The notes beneath the pieces were generated by a model. The model did not search any database, had not been told where the DNA came from, and worked only from the letters and a program-made list of their open reading frames with translations. Of a DNA stretch of 7,005 nt, positions 1 through 5,046 are shown piece after piece. Location: contig WFSU01000114.1 of the NCBI GenBank assembly GCA_015485845.1, positions 1 to 7,005 on the forward strand. Reading direction: 5' to 3'. Both the position numbers and the translations under genes were made by a program. This DNA is from Nitratifractor sp. (GTDB lineage Bacteria; Campylobacterota; Campylobacteria; Campylobacterales; Sulfurovaceae). Every line of letters starts with the position of its first letter. Positions within the stretch are counted from its first letter, which is position 1.

Positions 1-659
1 TCGACCGCTTTTCGCAGATGGAAGCGGAGGTACCGGAGGGGTCTTTGGTGGTGTTTGTCAATCCGGCTACACCCGATGGGGCGTGGTATGATATGGAGCC
101 GCACTTGAAGCGGTGGGCAGAGCGGGGATGTACGGTGCTGGTGGATGAGTCATTTTTGGCGTTTACTCCCCATGCCTCGGTGAGCCGGCACCTGGATCGT
201 TATCCTGATCTCTACATCTTGACATCCATGACCAAATATTTTGGTGCAGCTGGGGTGCGGATCGGTGTGCTGGTCTCCTCTGCGGACAATATCGCAGCCT
301 TGCGTCAGCGCGAGCCGCTCTGGAAGCTTTCGGCGCTTGATGCGGCGTATATCCTCTCGGCACTGAAGGATGAGACGTTTGCTGCCCGATCAGCAGTGGC
401 AAACCGGGAGGCAAAAGCATGGCTGTTGAAAGTGTTGGAGTCGAGCCCATGGGTTGAGACGATCTATCCAGGTGAGGCCAATTTTGTCTTGGTGCAGCTA
501 CGAGGGTTGGATGCTAACGAATTGCAAAGAAGGTTGCTCCCTCACCGTATCTTGGTGCGCGATTGTGCCAATTTTGATGGGCTGGATGCGTATCATGTGC
601 GGATCGCGGTTAAAGCTATCGAGCAAATGGAGCCTCTTGCGGAGGTGCTTCGTGGCTAA
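1..659 (+). CDS. cobD: Threonine-phosphate decarboxylase / CobD-like PLP aminotransferase (5' partial)
   Basis: This is the C-terminal two thirds of a fold-type I PLP enzyme. The reading frame is open from base 3, so the true start lies outside the window. Visible landmarks are NPATPDG (the usual NPNNPTG loop), VDESFLAF (the Asp that contacts the PLP ring nitrogen), TSMTKYFG with the PLP-binding Lys at codon 234-236, GVRIGV just after it, and a terminal HVRIAV carrying the substrate-carboxylate Arg. The pattern resembles HisC and CobD. CobD (CobC in Pseudomonas naming) converts L-threonine phosphate to (R)-1-amino-2-propanol phosphate, the linker that CbiB attaches to cobyric acid. The assignment to CobD rather than HisC rests mainly on the overlap with cobQ and the DESFLAF motif. 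The stop TAA overlaps the cobQ GTG start by 8 bases. The enzyme is expected to be cytosolic. Confidence 0.85.
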   Translation, partial: DRFSQMEAEVPEGSLVVFVNPATPDGAWYDMEPHLKRWAERGCTVLVDESFLAFTPHASVSRHLDRYPDLYILTSMTKYFGAAGVRIGVLVSSADNIAALRQREPLWKLSALDAAYILSALKDETFAARSAVANREAKAWLLKVLESSPWVETIYPGEANFVLVQLRGLDANELQRRLLPHRILVRDCANFDGLDAYHVRIAVKAIEQMEPLAEVLRG

Positions 660-2058
660 TCTCTCGATCTTTGGTACCCATTCGGATGCGGGCAAGAGTA
701 CTCTGACGTGGCTGATTGGACGGTTGCTGCAGGAACGGGGGTTGAGTGTGGCACCGTTCAAAGCCCAAAACGTCTCCAACAACGCCCACGTGGCCGATGA
801 TGGATCGGAGATCGCCGTCGCACAGCAGTTTCAGGCTACGGCCTTGGGAGTCCCCACTTCGTGGCACGTCAACCCCGTGCTCCTCAAGTCTGGCCGGGGC
901 AGTGCTGCCTCTCTCATCGTTCGAGGCGAAGCGGTACGGACGCAGGATGTGCGGGAGTATTATCGTGATATTGATACCCTCAAGCCCATTGTCTCGGAAG
1001 CCTTCGCCCATCTTGATGAGCGCTATGATGTGGTGATCGCCGAGGGGGCAGGCTCTCCGGTGGAGCTCAACCTCATGGACAAAGATCTCTCCAACCTCTA
1101 CATCGCCACCGAGTTTGACACCCGCATCATCCTCGTAGCCGACATCGAAAAAGGGGGTGTGTTTGCCTCGATCTACGGCGTGTATCATCTCCTCCCGGAA
1201 GCACTCCGGCATCGTGTCATCGGTGTAGTGGTCAACAAATTCCGGGGGGATCGCAGTCTTTTTGACGAGGGGGTGCGGATCATCGAGGAGCGGTTTGGGA
1301 TCCCGGTGCTGGGGGTGCTGCCCTATGTGCCGTTTAACCTGGGGTTTGAAGATTCGCAGAGTTTGATGGGGTATGCCCAGCGGTGTCGGGACGGAGCAAA
1401 ACAGGTGGCGGTGATCGCCTACCCGACGATGAGCAATTATACGGACTTTGAGCCCCTGCTGGCCGATGAGGATGTGTGTGTGACGTTTGTCCGGGGGGCA
1501 GCTGATCTGAGCGGGTACGATACGGTGATTTTGCCTGGATCGAAGCTGGTGTTGGAGGATCTGGCATGGCTGAGAGCACAAGGCTTTGCTGAGCAGATAA
1601 AAGAGCTGTGCCATGCCAGTGTTCATCCGAAATCTCATGCCACACACGGGGCTGGGACTTCAGTCCCACAAAGCAGGGCGGAAGCCCGTTTGTCTGATAC
1701 GACCCGCATCATCGGCATCTGCGGAGGATACGAGATGCTCCACAAACATATCGAGGATCCTGAAGGAGTCGAGTCAGCACCCGGCAGCGCAGTAGAGGGG
1801 CTTGGGATCATCCCCGGCACCGTCCGTTTCGAGCGAGACAAGATCGTCCACCGCCACGGTGAGCGATACGAGATCCATCATGGCATTTCGTTGTCGTATC
1901 CGGATGGGTATGTGACGGACACCGTGCTAGGGACGTTTGAGCATGGGCTGTTTGCTGATGAGGCTTTTGTGGCGTATCGGAGCGGGCAGATCGGGGCATT
2001 TGTCGATACGATGAGGCCGTATCTCGATATGCAGAGGATCATCGATCATGTACGTTGA
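652..2058 (+). CDS. cobQ: Cobyric acid synthase CobQ/CbiP, with an in-frame repeat-derived insertion
   Basis: CobQ is a glutamine- and ATP-dependent amidotransferase that amidates carboxylates b, d, e and g of adenosylcobyrinic acid a,c-diamide. The chosen GTG at 652 has GGAGG at 641-645, 6 bases upstream, and gives MANLSIFGTHSDAGKST. The frame is open further upstream, but that stretch only shadows cobD. The protein is 468 aa, close to the family's usual 480-500. Landmarks in order are the P-loop GTHSDAGKST (8-17), PFKAQNVSNN, NPVLLKSG, EGAGSPVELN, DIEKGGVFAS, NKFRGD, NYTDFEPL, LPGSKLVLEDLAWLR, the GATase nucleophile Cys357 in GICGGYEML, EIHHG (His409-410) and EHGLF (His431, the likely catalytic His). 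Between LRAQGFAEQIKEL and IIGICGG there are about 25 extra residues (about 320-350). Part of them is encoded by a genomic palindromic repeat. The catalytic elements look intact, so the protein is probably functional. Confidence 0.95.
   Translation: MANLSIFGTHSDAGKSTLTWLIGRLLQERGLSVAPFKAQNVSNNAHVADDGSEIAVAQQFQATALGVPTSWHVNPVLLKSGRGSAASLIVRGEAVRTQDVREYYRDIDTLKPIVSEAFAHLDERYDVVIAEGAGSPVELNLMDKDLSNLYIATEFDTRIILVADIEKGGVFASIYGVYHLLPEALRHRVIGVVVNKFRGDRSLFDEGVRIIEERFGIPVLGVLPYVPFNLGFEDSQSLMGYAQRCRDGAKQVAVIAYPTMSNYTDFEPLLADEDVCVTFVRGAADLSGYDTVILPGSKLVLEDLAWLRAQGFAEQIKELCHASVHPKSHATHGAGTSVPQSRAEARLSDTTRIIGICGGYEMLHKHIEDPEGVESAPGSAVEGLGIIPGTVRFERDKIVHRHGERYEIHHGISLSYPDGYVTDTVLGTFEHGLFADEAFVAYRSGQIGAFVDTMRPYLDMQRIIDHVR
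1637..1690 (-). repeat. Palindromic repeat inserted in frame within cobQ (beta module, minus orientation)
   Basis: Bases 1648-1671 are the exact reverse complement of 4298-4321, the beta module of the intergenic composite repeat (24 of 24 bases). They encode GAGTSVPQ (residues 333-340). The module folds as TGGGAC-TGAA-GTCCCA followed by GCCCC. On one side a second hairpin, GGGC-GGAA-GCCC, lies at 1676-1687. On the other side GCCACAC at about 1639 matches the start of the gamma module. The boundaries given are approximate. Confidence 0.8.
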
Positions 2059-2956
2059 GGTGGCTCTTATCGCCTATATCGTCGATCGCGTCGTCGGTGA
2101 GTTTGGTTTCGTTCGCCATCCGGTGGTGTGGATGGGGGATCTGATCGGTTGGTACGAGAAGCGGTGGTACCGCGACTCGGTTTGGCGCGGTGTTGGATTG
2201 GTCGTTGTCGTGGTGGGCGCAACATGGCTTATCTCTCTTGTTTTGCAAACGTGGGTGTCGGGGTGGGGACACCCCGACCTACAGGTGGCGGTGCTTGGTA
2301 TTTTTGCTTCAATGGCGATCGCTTCGAAAATGCTCTACGATTCGGTCGCTCATGTCATCGACGATCCAGCTTCGATCCGCTATCTGGTTAGCCGTGACAC
2401 CGAGGCGCTCACCCCAAGCGAGATTCACAAAGCCGCCATCGAGACGTACGCCGAGAACCTCTCGGACGGCGTCATCGCTCCGCTGATGTATCTGATCCTC
2501 TTTGGCCTCCCCGGAGCCTTCACCTACAAAGCGATCAACACCCTCGACTCAATGGTTGGCTACCGCAACCCCCGCTACGTTCACTTCGGCAAAGCAGCCG
2601 CCCGCCTCGACGACATCGCCAACTACATCCCAGCAAGGATCACCGCCATAATAATCATGCTTCTAACCCCATCCACCATCCACTATCCACCATCCACTAA
2701 ACTTCTCGCTACCCTCTGCTCTCAAGCATCCAAACACCCCAGCCCCAACGCCGGCTACCCCATCACCGCCATGGCACTCTCGCTGGGGGTCAAACTCGGC
2801 GGCCCCACACCGTATGACGGGCAGATCAAGCCCAAAGCGTGGTTTGGCATCGGGCGTGAGACGATCACAACTGATGATATTCGGCGTGCGTTGAGCTTAC
2901 AGCCGAGATTGGATATATTTGTGATCATAGTTTTGACGATAGGAGCGTTGGTGTGA
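2048..2956 (+). CDS. cbiB: Adenosylcobinamide-phosphate synthase CbiB (CobD in Pseudomonas naming)
   Basis: CbiB is an inner-membrane enzyme that couples adenosylcobyric acid to aminopropanol phosphate, giving adenosylcobinamide phosphate. The ATG at 2048 is preceded by AGAGGA at 2033-2038 and overlaps the cobQ stop by 11 bases. The protein is 302 aa, within the family range. Family landmarks are HPVVWMG (24-30), VSRDTEAL (114-121), AAIETYAENLSDGVIAPL (129-146), INTLDSMVGYRNPRY (163-177), FGKAAARLDDIANYIPAR (180-197) and HPSPNAGYP to LGGP (230-253). Hydrophobic membrane segments lie near 48-67, 80-93, 198-206 and 289-302. Two stretches look extra to the family. Residues 70-79 (VSGWGHPDLQ) are encoded by a perfect palindrome, and 208-217 (PSTIHYPPST) by a heptamer tandem repeat. 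Neither disrupts a recognised conserved motif. Confidence 0.95.
   Translation: MYVEVALIAYIVDRVVGEFGFVRHPVVWMGDLIGWYEKRWYRDSVWRGVGLVVVVVGATWLISLVLQTWVSGWGHPDLQVAVLGIFASMAIASKMLYDSVAHVIDDPASIRYLVSRDTEALTPSEIHKAAIETYAENLSDGVIAPLMYLILFGLPGAFTYKAINTLDSMVGYRNPRYVHFGKAAARLDDIANYIPARITAIIIMLLTPSTIHYPPSTKLLATLCSQASKHPSPNAGYPITAMALSLGVKLGGPTPYDGQIKPKAWFGIGRETITTDDIRRALSLQPRLDIFVIIVLTIGALV
2257..2278. repeat. Perfect 9-bp palindrome within cbiB
   Basis: The arms GTCGGGGTG (2257-2265) and CACCCCGAC (2270-2278) enclose a GGGA tetraloop, read as TCCC on the other strand. The same TCCC loop occurs in two of the three REP-like hairpins downstream. The palindrome encodes VSGWGHPD in a loop between hydrophobic segments. 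Its form fits an inserted palindromic element, but no second copy of this stem sequence exists in the window. Confidence 0.6.
2671..2698. repeat. Heptamer tandem repeat (four units) within cbiB
   Basis: The unit ATCCACC followed by ATCCACT (14 bases) occurs twice in perfect tandem, giving four heptamers of the form ATCCACY. It encodes residues 208-217 in a loop between two conserved CbiB blocks. A seven-base unit is not a multiple of three, so gain or loss of one unit would shift the frame of cbiB. Confidence 0.8.
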
Positions 2957-3696
2957 GGCAGGTGTGGGATGGGGTGAAATTCGCGGTATCATACTTCAGC
3001 GCTCTGCCGGTGCGCTTCTCTTCGGAAGCCGACTTGACCCACCCGCGCGTGTTGGAGAGTATGGTGCTCTCTATGCCAATGGTGGGGGTGTTGCTGGCTG
3101 GATTGACGCTGGGAGTGTGGTATCTGCTCGGATCGATTGGCTGGGCAGGTGCAGTGATCGCCGCACTCATCTACCCGGTGATGTACGGCTTCCTCCACAC
3201 CGAGGCAGTCATGGATGTCGCCGATGCCCTCTACGCCGCCCACAGCGGCAAAGACCCTTACACCATCATCAAAGACCCCACCGTGGGTGCCATGGGTGTC
3301 TTCTATGGCGTGACGATCCTCCTGATCAAAACCGCCCTCATCACCTCGCTTCTCCTCGCCGGTCACGGTATCGCACTAATAGAAGCCGCCCTCATCAGCC
3401 GCATGGGATTGGTAGTATTGTTTCACCTCCACACCTTCCGCTCCAGCTTCGTCGAACAGTTACGACAGGCTCTTGATGGACGGAATACGCTGATCGTGCT
3501 GGGCATCTATACCCTCGTGGGGTTGATTTTTCTCCCTGCCTTTTGGCTCTGGCTTGGGGTAGGGCTTGATGCGGCTATTGCCATCTCGTATGCCCTTCGA
3601 TCTCGATTGGGGTTTGTCAATGGGGATGTGTTGGGGGCGACGTTGGAGGGGGTGGAGGTGGTTGTGCTGATCCTCCTCTCGTTCCGCATCTCCTGA
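2953..3696 (+). CDS. cobS: Adenosylcobinamide-GDP ribazoletransferase (cobalamin synthase) CobS
   Basis: CobS is an integral membrane enzyme that joins adenosylcobinamide-GDP with alpha-ribazole or its phosphate to complete cobalamin. The GTG at 2953 overlaps the cbiB TGA by 4 bases (GTGA) and has AGGAG at 2941-2945. The protein is 247 aa, the normal family length. The key acidic block is GFLHTEAVMDVADAL (79-93), equivalent to the usual GGLHLDGLADTADGL. Glu84 replaces the first Asp, while Asp88 and Asp91 are kept. Next come KDPTVGAMGV (107-116) and the C-terminal GFVNGDVLGATLEG (220-233). Several hydrophobic helices are visible (42-60, 62-78, 113-137, 182-212, 234-243). The last codons (LLSFRIS) and the stop fall inside a REP-like palindrome, so the native C-terminus has probably been replaced by repeat sequence. 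CobU/CobY, CobT and CobC are not in the window. Confidence 0.93.
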   Translation: MRQVWDGVKFAVSYFSALPVRFSSEADLTHPRVLESMVLSMPMVGVLLAGLTLGVWYLLGSIGWAGAVIAALIYPVMYGFLHTEAVMDVADALYAAHSGKDPYTIIKDPTVGAMGVFYGVTILLIKTALITSLLLAGHGIALIEAALISRMGLVVLFHLHTFRSSFVEQLRQALDGRNTLIVLGIYTLVGLIFLPAFWLWLGVGLDAAIAISYALRSRLGFVNGDVLGATLEGVEVVVLILLSFRIS

Positions 3697-3709
3697 TGCG
3701 GAGTGTGTA
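3674..3709 (+). repeat. REP-like palindrome, copy 1, containing the cobS stop codon
   Basis: The stem is TCCGCATC (3683-3690), loop TCCT, GATGCGGA (3695-3702), preceded by CTCG and followed by a GTGTGTAT-like tail. The layout CTCGTTCC-stem-TCCY-stem-GGAATGCAT matches a widespread class of bacterial REP-like palindromes (from recall). Twenty bases (3674-3693) are identical to copy 2, and 31 of 36 match overall. The cobS TGA is at 3694-3696. The hairpin could also stabilise the 3' end of the operon transcript, but no T-run follows. Confidence 0.8.
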
Positions 3710-3775
3710 TTAAGATAGGATCAAGCGAAAGATACGAAGCAAGAGAATGATTATCTAACTAAAAAGTGAATAAAA

Positions 3776-4114
3776 ATGACAAAAGAATCATCAAAAGGAA
3801 CAGCAGTAACGTTTTTTGTTTTTGGAGCAATTGTCGCATTAAAGCAAATTTTTCTTGGCGAATCTTTAAACAGAACGATACATGATTATTTTGGCTTTTC
3901 CCCATTGCTATACGTTGCATATTCATGTTTTGGCATTGCTTTTTTCTTTTATGTCGTTTCTCGTTTTTTGAAACCAGCCAAAAGAGAATGGACGTGTCAA
4001 AAATGTAACGCTATATTAACCAGAGGGCAAATTAAATTTGGCTTATGTCCCTATTGTGGGACGCGGGTAAAAGATTTTAGAGGCATACAGTCTTTTTCGA
4101 TTTTAGATCCGTAG
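3776..4114 (+). CDS. Small membrane protein with C-terminal zinc ribbon (unknown function)
   Basis: The 112-aa protein has two predicted membrane segments (about 10-28 and 44-64). A cytosolic tail follows, with a zinc-ribbon knuckle pair: WTCQKCNA (CxxC near residue 74) and LCPYCGTRV (CxxC near residue 91). I do not recognise a named family. The ATG at 3776 has only a weak upstream AAAAAGTG as ribosome site. The gene is clearly AT-rich and prefers A/T third positions, unlike the G/C-rich cob genes beside it. It sits between two direct copies of a REP-like palindrome, which suggests separate acquisition. It is not obviously part of the cobalamin operon, although it reads in the same direction. 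Confidence 0.7.
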   Translation: MTKESSKGTAVTFFVFGAIVALKQIFLGESLNRTIHDYFGFSPLLYVAYSCFGIAFFFYVVSRFLKPAKREWTCQKCNAILTRGQIKFGLCPYCGTRVKDFRGIQSFSILDP

Positions 4115-4142
4115 TATATGCTAGTAAAAATCCACGAAAACT

Positions 4143-4178
4143 TCCTCTCGTTCCGCATCTCCCGATGTGGAATGCATA
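4143..4178 (+). repeat. REP-like palindrome, copy 2
   Basis: The arms TTCCGCATC (4151-4159) and GATGTGGAA (4164-4172) flank the loop TCCC, with the conserved tail TGCATACC. It is a direct repeat of 3674-3709, offset by 469 bases. It lies about 60 bases from copy 3 in the opposite orientation, giving a BIME-like inverted pair. Confidence 0.8.
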
Positions 4179-4228
4179 CCGAAAATACAGGCAATCAAAA
4201 ATCTCAAAAAGCCACGAAAGTACGACAT

Positions 4229-4266
4229 CAACACGCCCCGTATCGGGAGATACGGATCGAGGAGAG
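4229..4266 (-). repeat. REP-like palindrome, copy 3 (inverted relative to copies 1 and 2)
   Basis: The arms CCGTATC (4238-4244) and GATACGG (4249-4255) enclose GGGA. Read on the minus strand it is CTCGATCCGTATC-TCCC-GATACGG, the same layout as copies 1 and 2. The stem differs at paired positions (C to T matched by G to A), so pairing is conserved. Confidence 0.75.
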
Positions 4267-4278
4267 TCATTGTTCGAG

Positions 4279-4370
4279 ACGGAAGCCTCTGCTTCCGTTG
4301 TGGGACTGAAGTCCCAGCCCCTTGATGGTGTGGCGTGTGCCACCTGGGCAGATACGCGGATCTGCCCCTA
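4279..4370 (+). repeat. Composite multi-hairpin repeat, copy A (alpha-beta-gamma-delta)
   Basis: Four consecutive hairpins are visible. Alpha is ACGGAAGC-CTCT-GCTTCCGT (4279-4298). Beta is TGGGAC-TGAA-GTCCCA (4301-4316), followed by GCCCC. Gamma is GTGGC-GTGT-GCCAC (4330-4343). Delta is GGGCAGAT-ACGCGG-ATCTGCCC (4346-4367), followed by CTACA. No protein explains this sequence. It lies in the stretch between the zinc-ribbon gene and the minus-strand peptide genes, which holds no other gene. Confidence 0.85.
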
Positions 4371-4377
4371 CAAAATT

Positions 4378-4470
4378 TTACTCAGAGTGGAGAAGATCGT
4401 ATGTGGTATAGATGATCGAGCCAAGAGCGATCATCAGTGCCAGCGCCAATGCAATCGATTCAATGCTCAT
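4378..4470 (-). CDS. 30-aa single-span membrane peptide, coupled to the upstream 76-aa gene
   Basis: This tiny minus-strand frame begins MSIESIALALALMIALGS and ends YDLLHSE. It is essentially one hydrophobic membrane span (about 5-20) with a short polar tail. GGAGG lies 7 bases upstream of the ATG, inside the 3' end of the 76-aa gene. The stop and start overlap as TAATG, a typical coupling junction, so it is likely translated with its neighbour. The strong ribosome site and the junction are the main evidence that it is real. I do not recognise its family. The stop lies just beyond the delta module of repeat copy A. Confidence 0.6.
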   Translation of the reverse strand: MSIESIALALALMIALGSIIYTTYDLLHSE

Positions 4471-4700
4471 TATAAATCCTCCAAATCATTTATTTTTTTG
4501 TGCATATGTTTTGCAATCATAGTGAAAATGGTCGATAGAACAATGATAGTGATCGTCCCTGCCCAGAAGGTAAAATCTCTGTCACCGTTTCTAAACAGAC
4601 GAACAGTCCCTCCGATATCTCCCATAAGAAGAGCCGTCACGAGAGCCAAGTAAACTTTGAGGGCTCCGATATACTCTTTTGCTCTGTCGATTTTTGCCAT
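4470..4700 (-). CDS. 76-aa small membrane protein (unknown function)
   Basis: A charged N-terminus (MAKIDRAKEY) is followed by a hydrophobic segment (about 11-29), a charged loop (RLFRNGDRD), a second hydrophobic segment (about 45-63) and a basic then acidic tail (KHMHKKINDLEDL). The shape is that of a two-span inner-membrane protein with cytosolic ends. A promoter-like TTGAAA-16 bases-TATAAT lies directly upstream, with the -10 box only 5 bases from the ATG. The transcript may therefore be leaderless, or a later start may be used (Met26 is the next ATG). It forms a two-gene unit with the 30-aa peptide. No named family is recognised. Confidence 0.7.
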   Translation of the reverse strand: MAKIDRAKEYIGALKVYLALVTALLMGDIGGTVRLFRNGDRDFTFWAGTITIIVLSTIFTMIAKHMHKKINDLEDL

Positions 4701-4705
4701 GAGTT

Positions 4706-4733
4706 ATTATAGCCTAATATCGAAAGATTTCAA
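4706..4733 (-). promoter_or_regulatory. Sigma-70-type promoter for the 76-aa/30-aa pair
   Basis: On the minus strand TTGAAA (4733-4728) and TATAAT (4711-4706) are separated by 16 bases. The ATG at 4700 follows the -10 box by 5 bases, so initiation would fall at about the start codon. Confidence 0.55.
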
Positions 4734-4740
4734 AATATAT

Positions 4741-4815
4741 CCGTTGTGGGGTTGAAACCCTAGCCCCTTGATGATGGTGGCGTGCCCCACCCGGGCAAAT
4801 ACGCGGATCTGCCCC
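4741..4815 (+). repeat. Composite multi-hairpin repeat, copy B (beta-gamma-delta)
   Basis: It aligns with copy A from CCGTTGTGGG to GCCCCT. Beta is GGGTT-GA-AACCC (4749-4760), gamma GGTGG-CGTGCC-CCACC (4776-4791), and delta GGGCAAAT-ACGCGG-ATCTGCCC (4793-4814) with one mismatch. The beta stem differs from copy A on both arms, so pairing is kept. Only the last bases of alpha (CCGTTG) remain. Copy B lies just upstream of the 76-aa gene's promoter. Confidence 0.85.
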
Positions 4816-4871
4816 TGCGGGGGAGGAGAGGGATGGGGATATCTTTTTATATGGAGTTAAACTTATTTGAG

Positions 4872-4877
4872 TACAAT
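4872..4877 (+). promoter_or_regulatory. Promoter-like -10 box before the three-way-junction element
   Basis: TACAAT, preceded by G and a T-rich, periodic upstream stretch, fits Campylobacterota promoters, which often lack a clear -35. Initiation would fall near 4884, just before the structured element. Confidence 0.35.
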
Positions 4878-4889
4878 AACGGAAAGGGT

Positions 4890-4958
4890 ACACAGAAGCT
4901 TCAGGAGCTGCTACTCCTGAAGCCTTGTGCGACTACTCGTCGCAGTCTGTGTCTTTTT
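4890..4958 (+). ncRNA. Putative structured small RNA or palindromic element (three-way junction plus T-run)
   Basis: The outer stem is ACACAGA (4890-4896) with TCTGTGT (4946-4952). Inside are two perfect hairpins: GCTTCAGGAG (4898-4907) with CTCCTGAAGC (4914-4923), and TGCGAC (4928-4933) with GTCGCA (4939-4944). TTTTT at 4954-4958 follows directly. All three stems are perfect and together make a compact three-way junction. A promoter-like TACAAT lies about 12 bases upstream. It could be a short RNA of about 75 bases, or a DNA-level palindromic repeat. It overlaps, antisense, the 3' end of the 37-aa peptide gene. Confidence 0.4.
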
Positions 4959-5046
4959 GCCTCTTGCTCTCTTTATAGCTCAGCCACATGATTGTAACCT
5001 TCACTACTCCGAGAACCAAAGCAAGTACAGGAAATAATATTTCCAT
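4933..5046 (-). CDS. 37-aa single-span membrane peptide (unknown function)
   Basis: The minus-strand frame begins MEILFPVLALVLGVV and ends KESKRQKDTDCDE. One hydrophobic span (about 3-23) is followed by a strongly charged tail. The ribosome site is a modest AAAGGGTG about 6 bases upstream of the ATG. Its stop lies in the second hairpin loop of the three-way-junction element on the opposite strand. Size and shape fit a small membrane regulator or a type I toxin-like peptide, but this is inference. The span-plus-charged-tail plan is similar to the 30-aa peptide nearby, without obvious sequence identity. Confidence 0.45.
   Translation of the reverse strand: MEILFPVLALVLGVVKVTIMWLSYKESKRQKDTDCDE

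Noticed and set aside
454..651. Upstream ATG start for cobQ at 454
   Set aside because: The extra 66 codons overlap cobD and do not resemble CobQ. GTG at 652 has an ideal GGAGG site and starts the conserved N-terminus directly.
616..1647. Long minus-strand open frame opposite cobQ
   Set aside because: It lies wholly antisense to a well-conserved gene. Its sequence is rich in His, Pro and Arg without recognisable motifs, a shadow effect of G/C-rich third positions.
3740..3760. ATCTAAC near the zinc-ribbon gene as an integron attC core site
   Set aside because: Only one seven-base match to RYYYAAC, with no partner GTTRRRY site or attC fold. The flanking direct repeats are REP-like, not attC.
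4165..4653. 162-codon plus-strand frame
   Set aside because: It begins in a REP-like hairpin, runs through composite repeat A and lies opposite the 76-aa and 30-aa genes. It shows no protein family features.
4890..4952. Cloverleaf-like fold as a tRNA
   Set aside because: No T-loop (TTCRA) or anticodon arm geometry, and no CCA-end acceptor stem. Only a three-way junction is present.
4782..4991. 69-codon plus-strand frame
   Set aside because: It is encoded by repeat B and the three-way-junction element. The apparent protein is a by-product of those repeats and has no good ribosome site.
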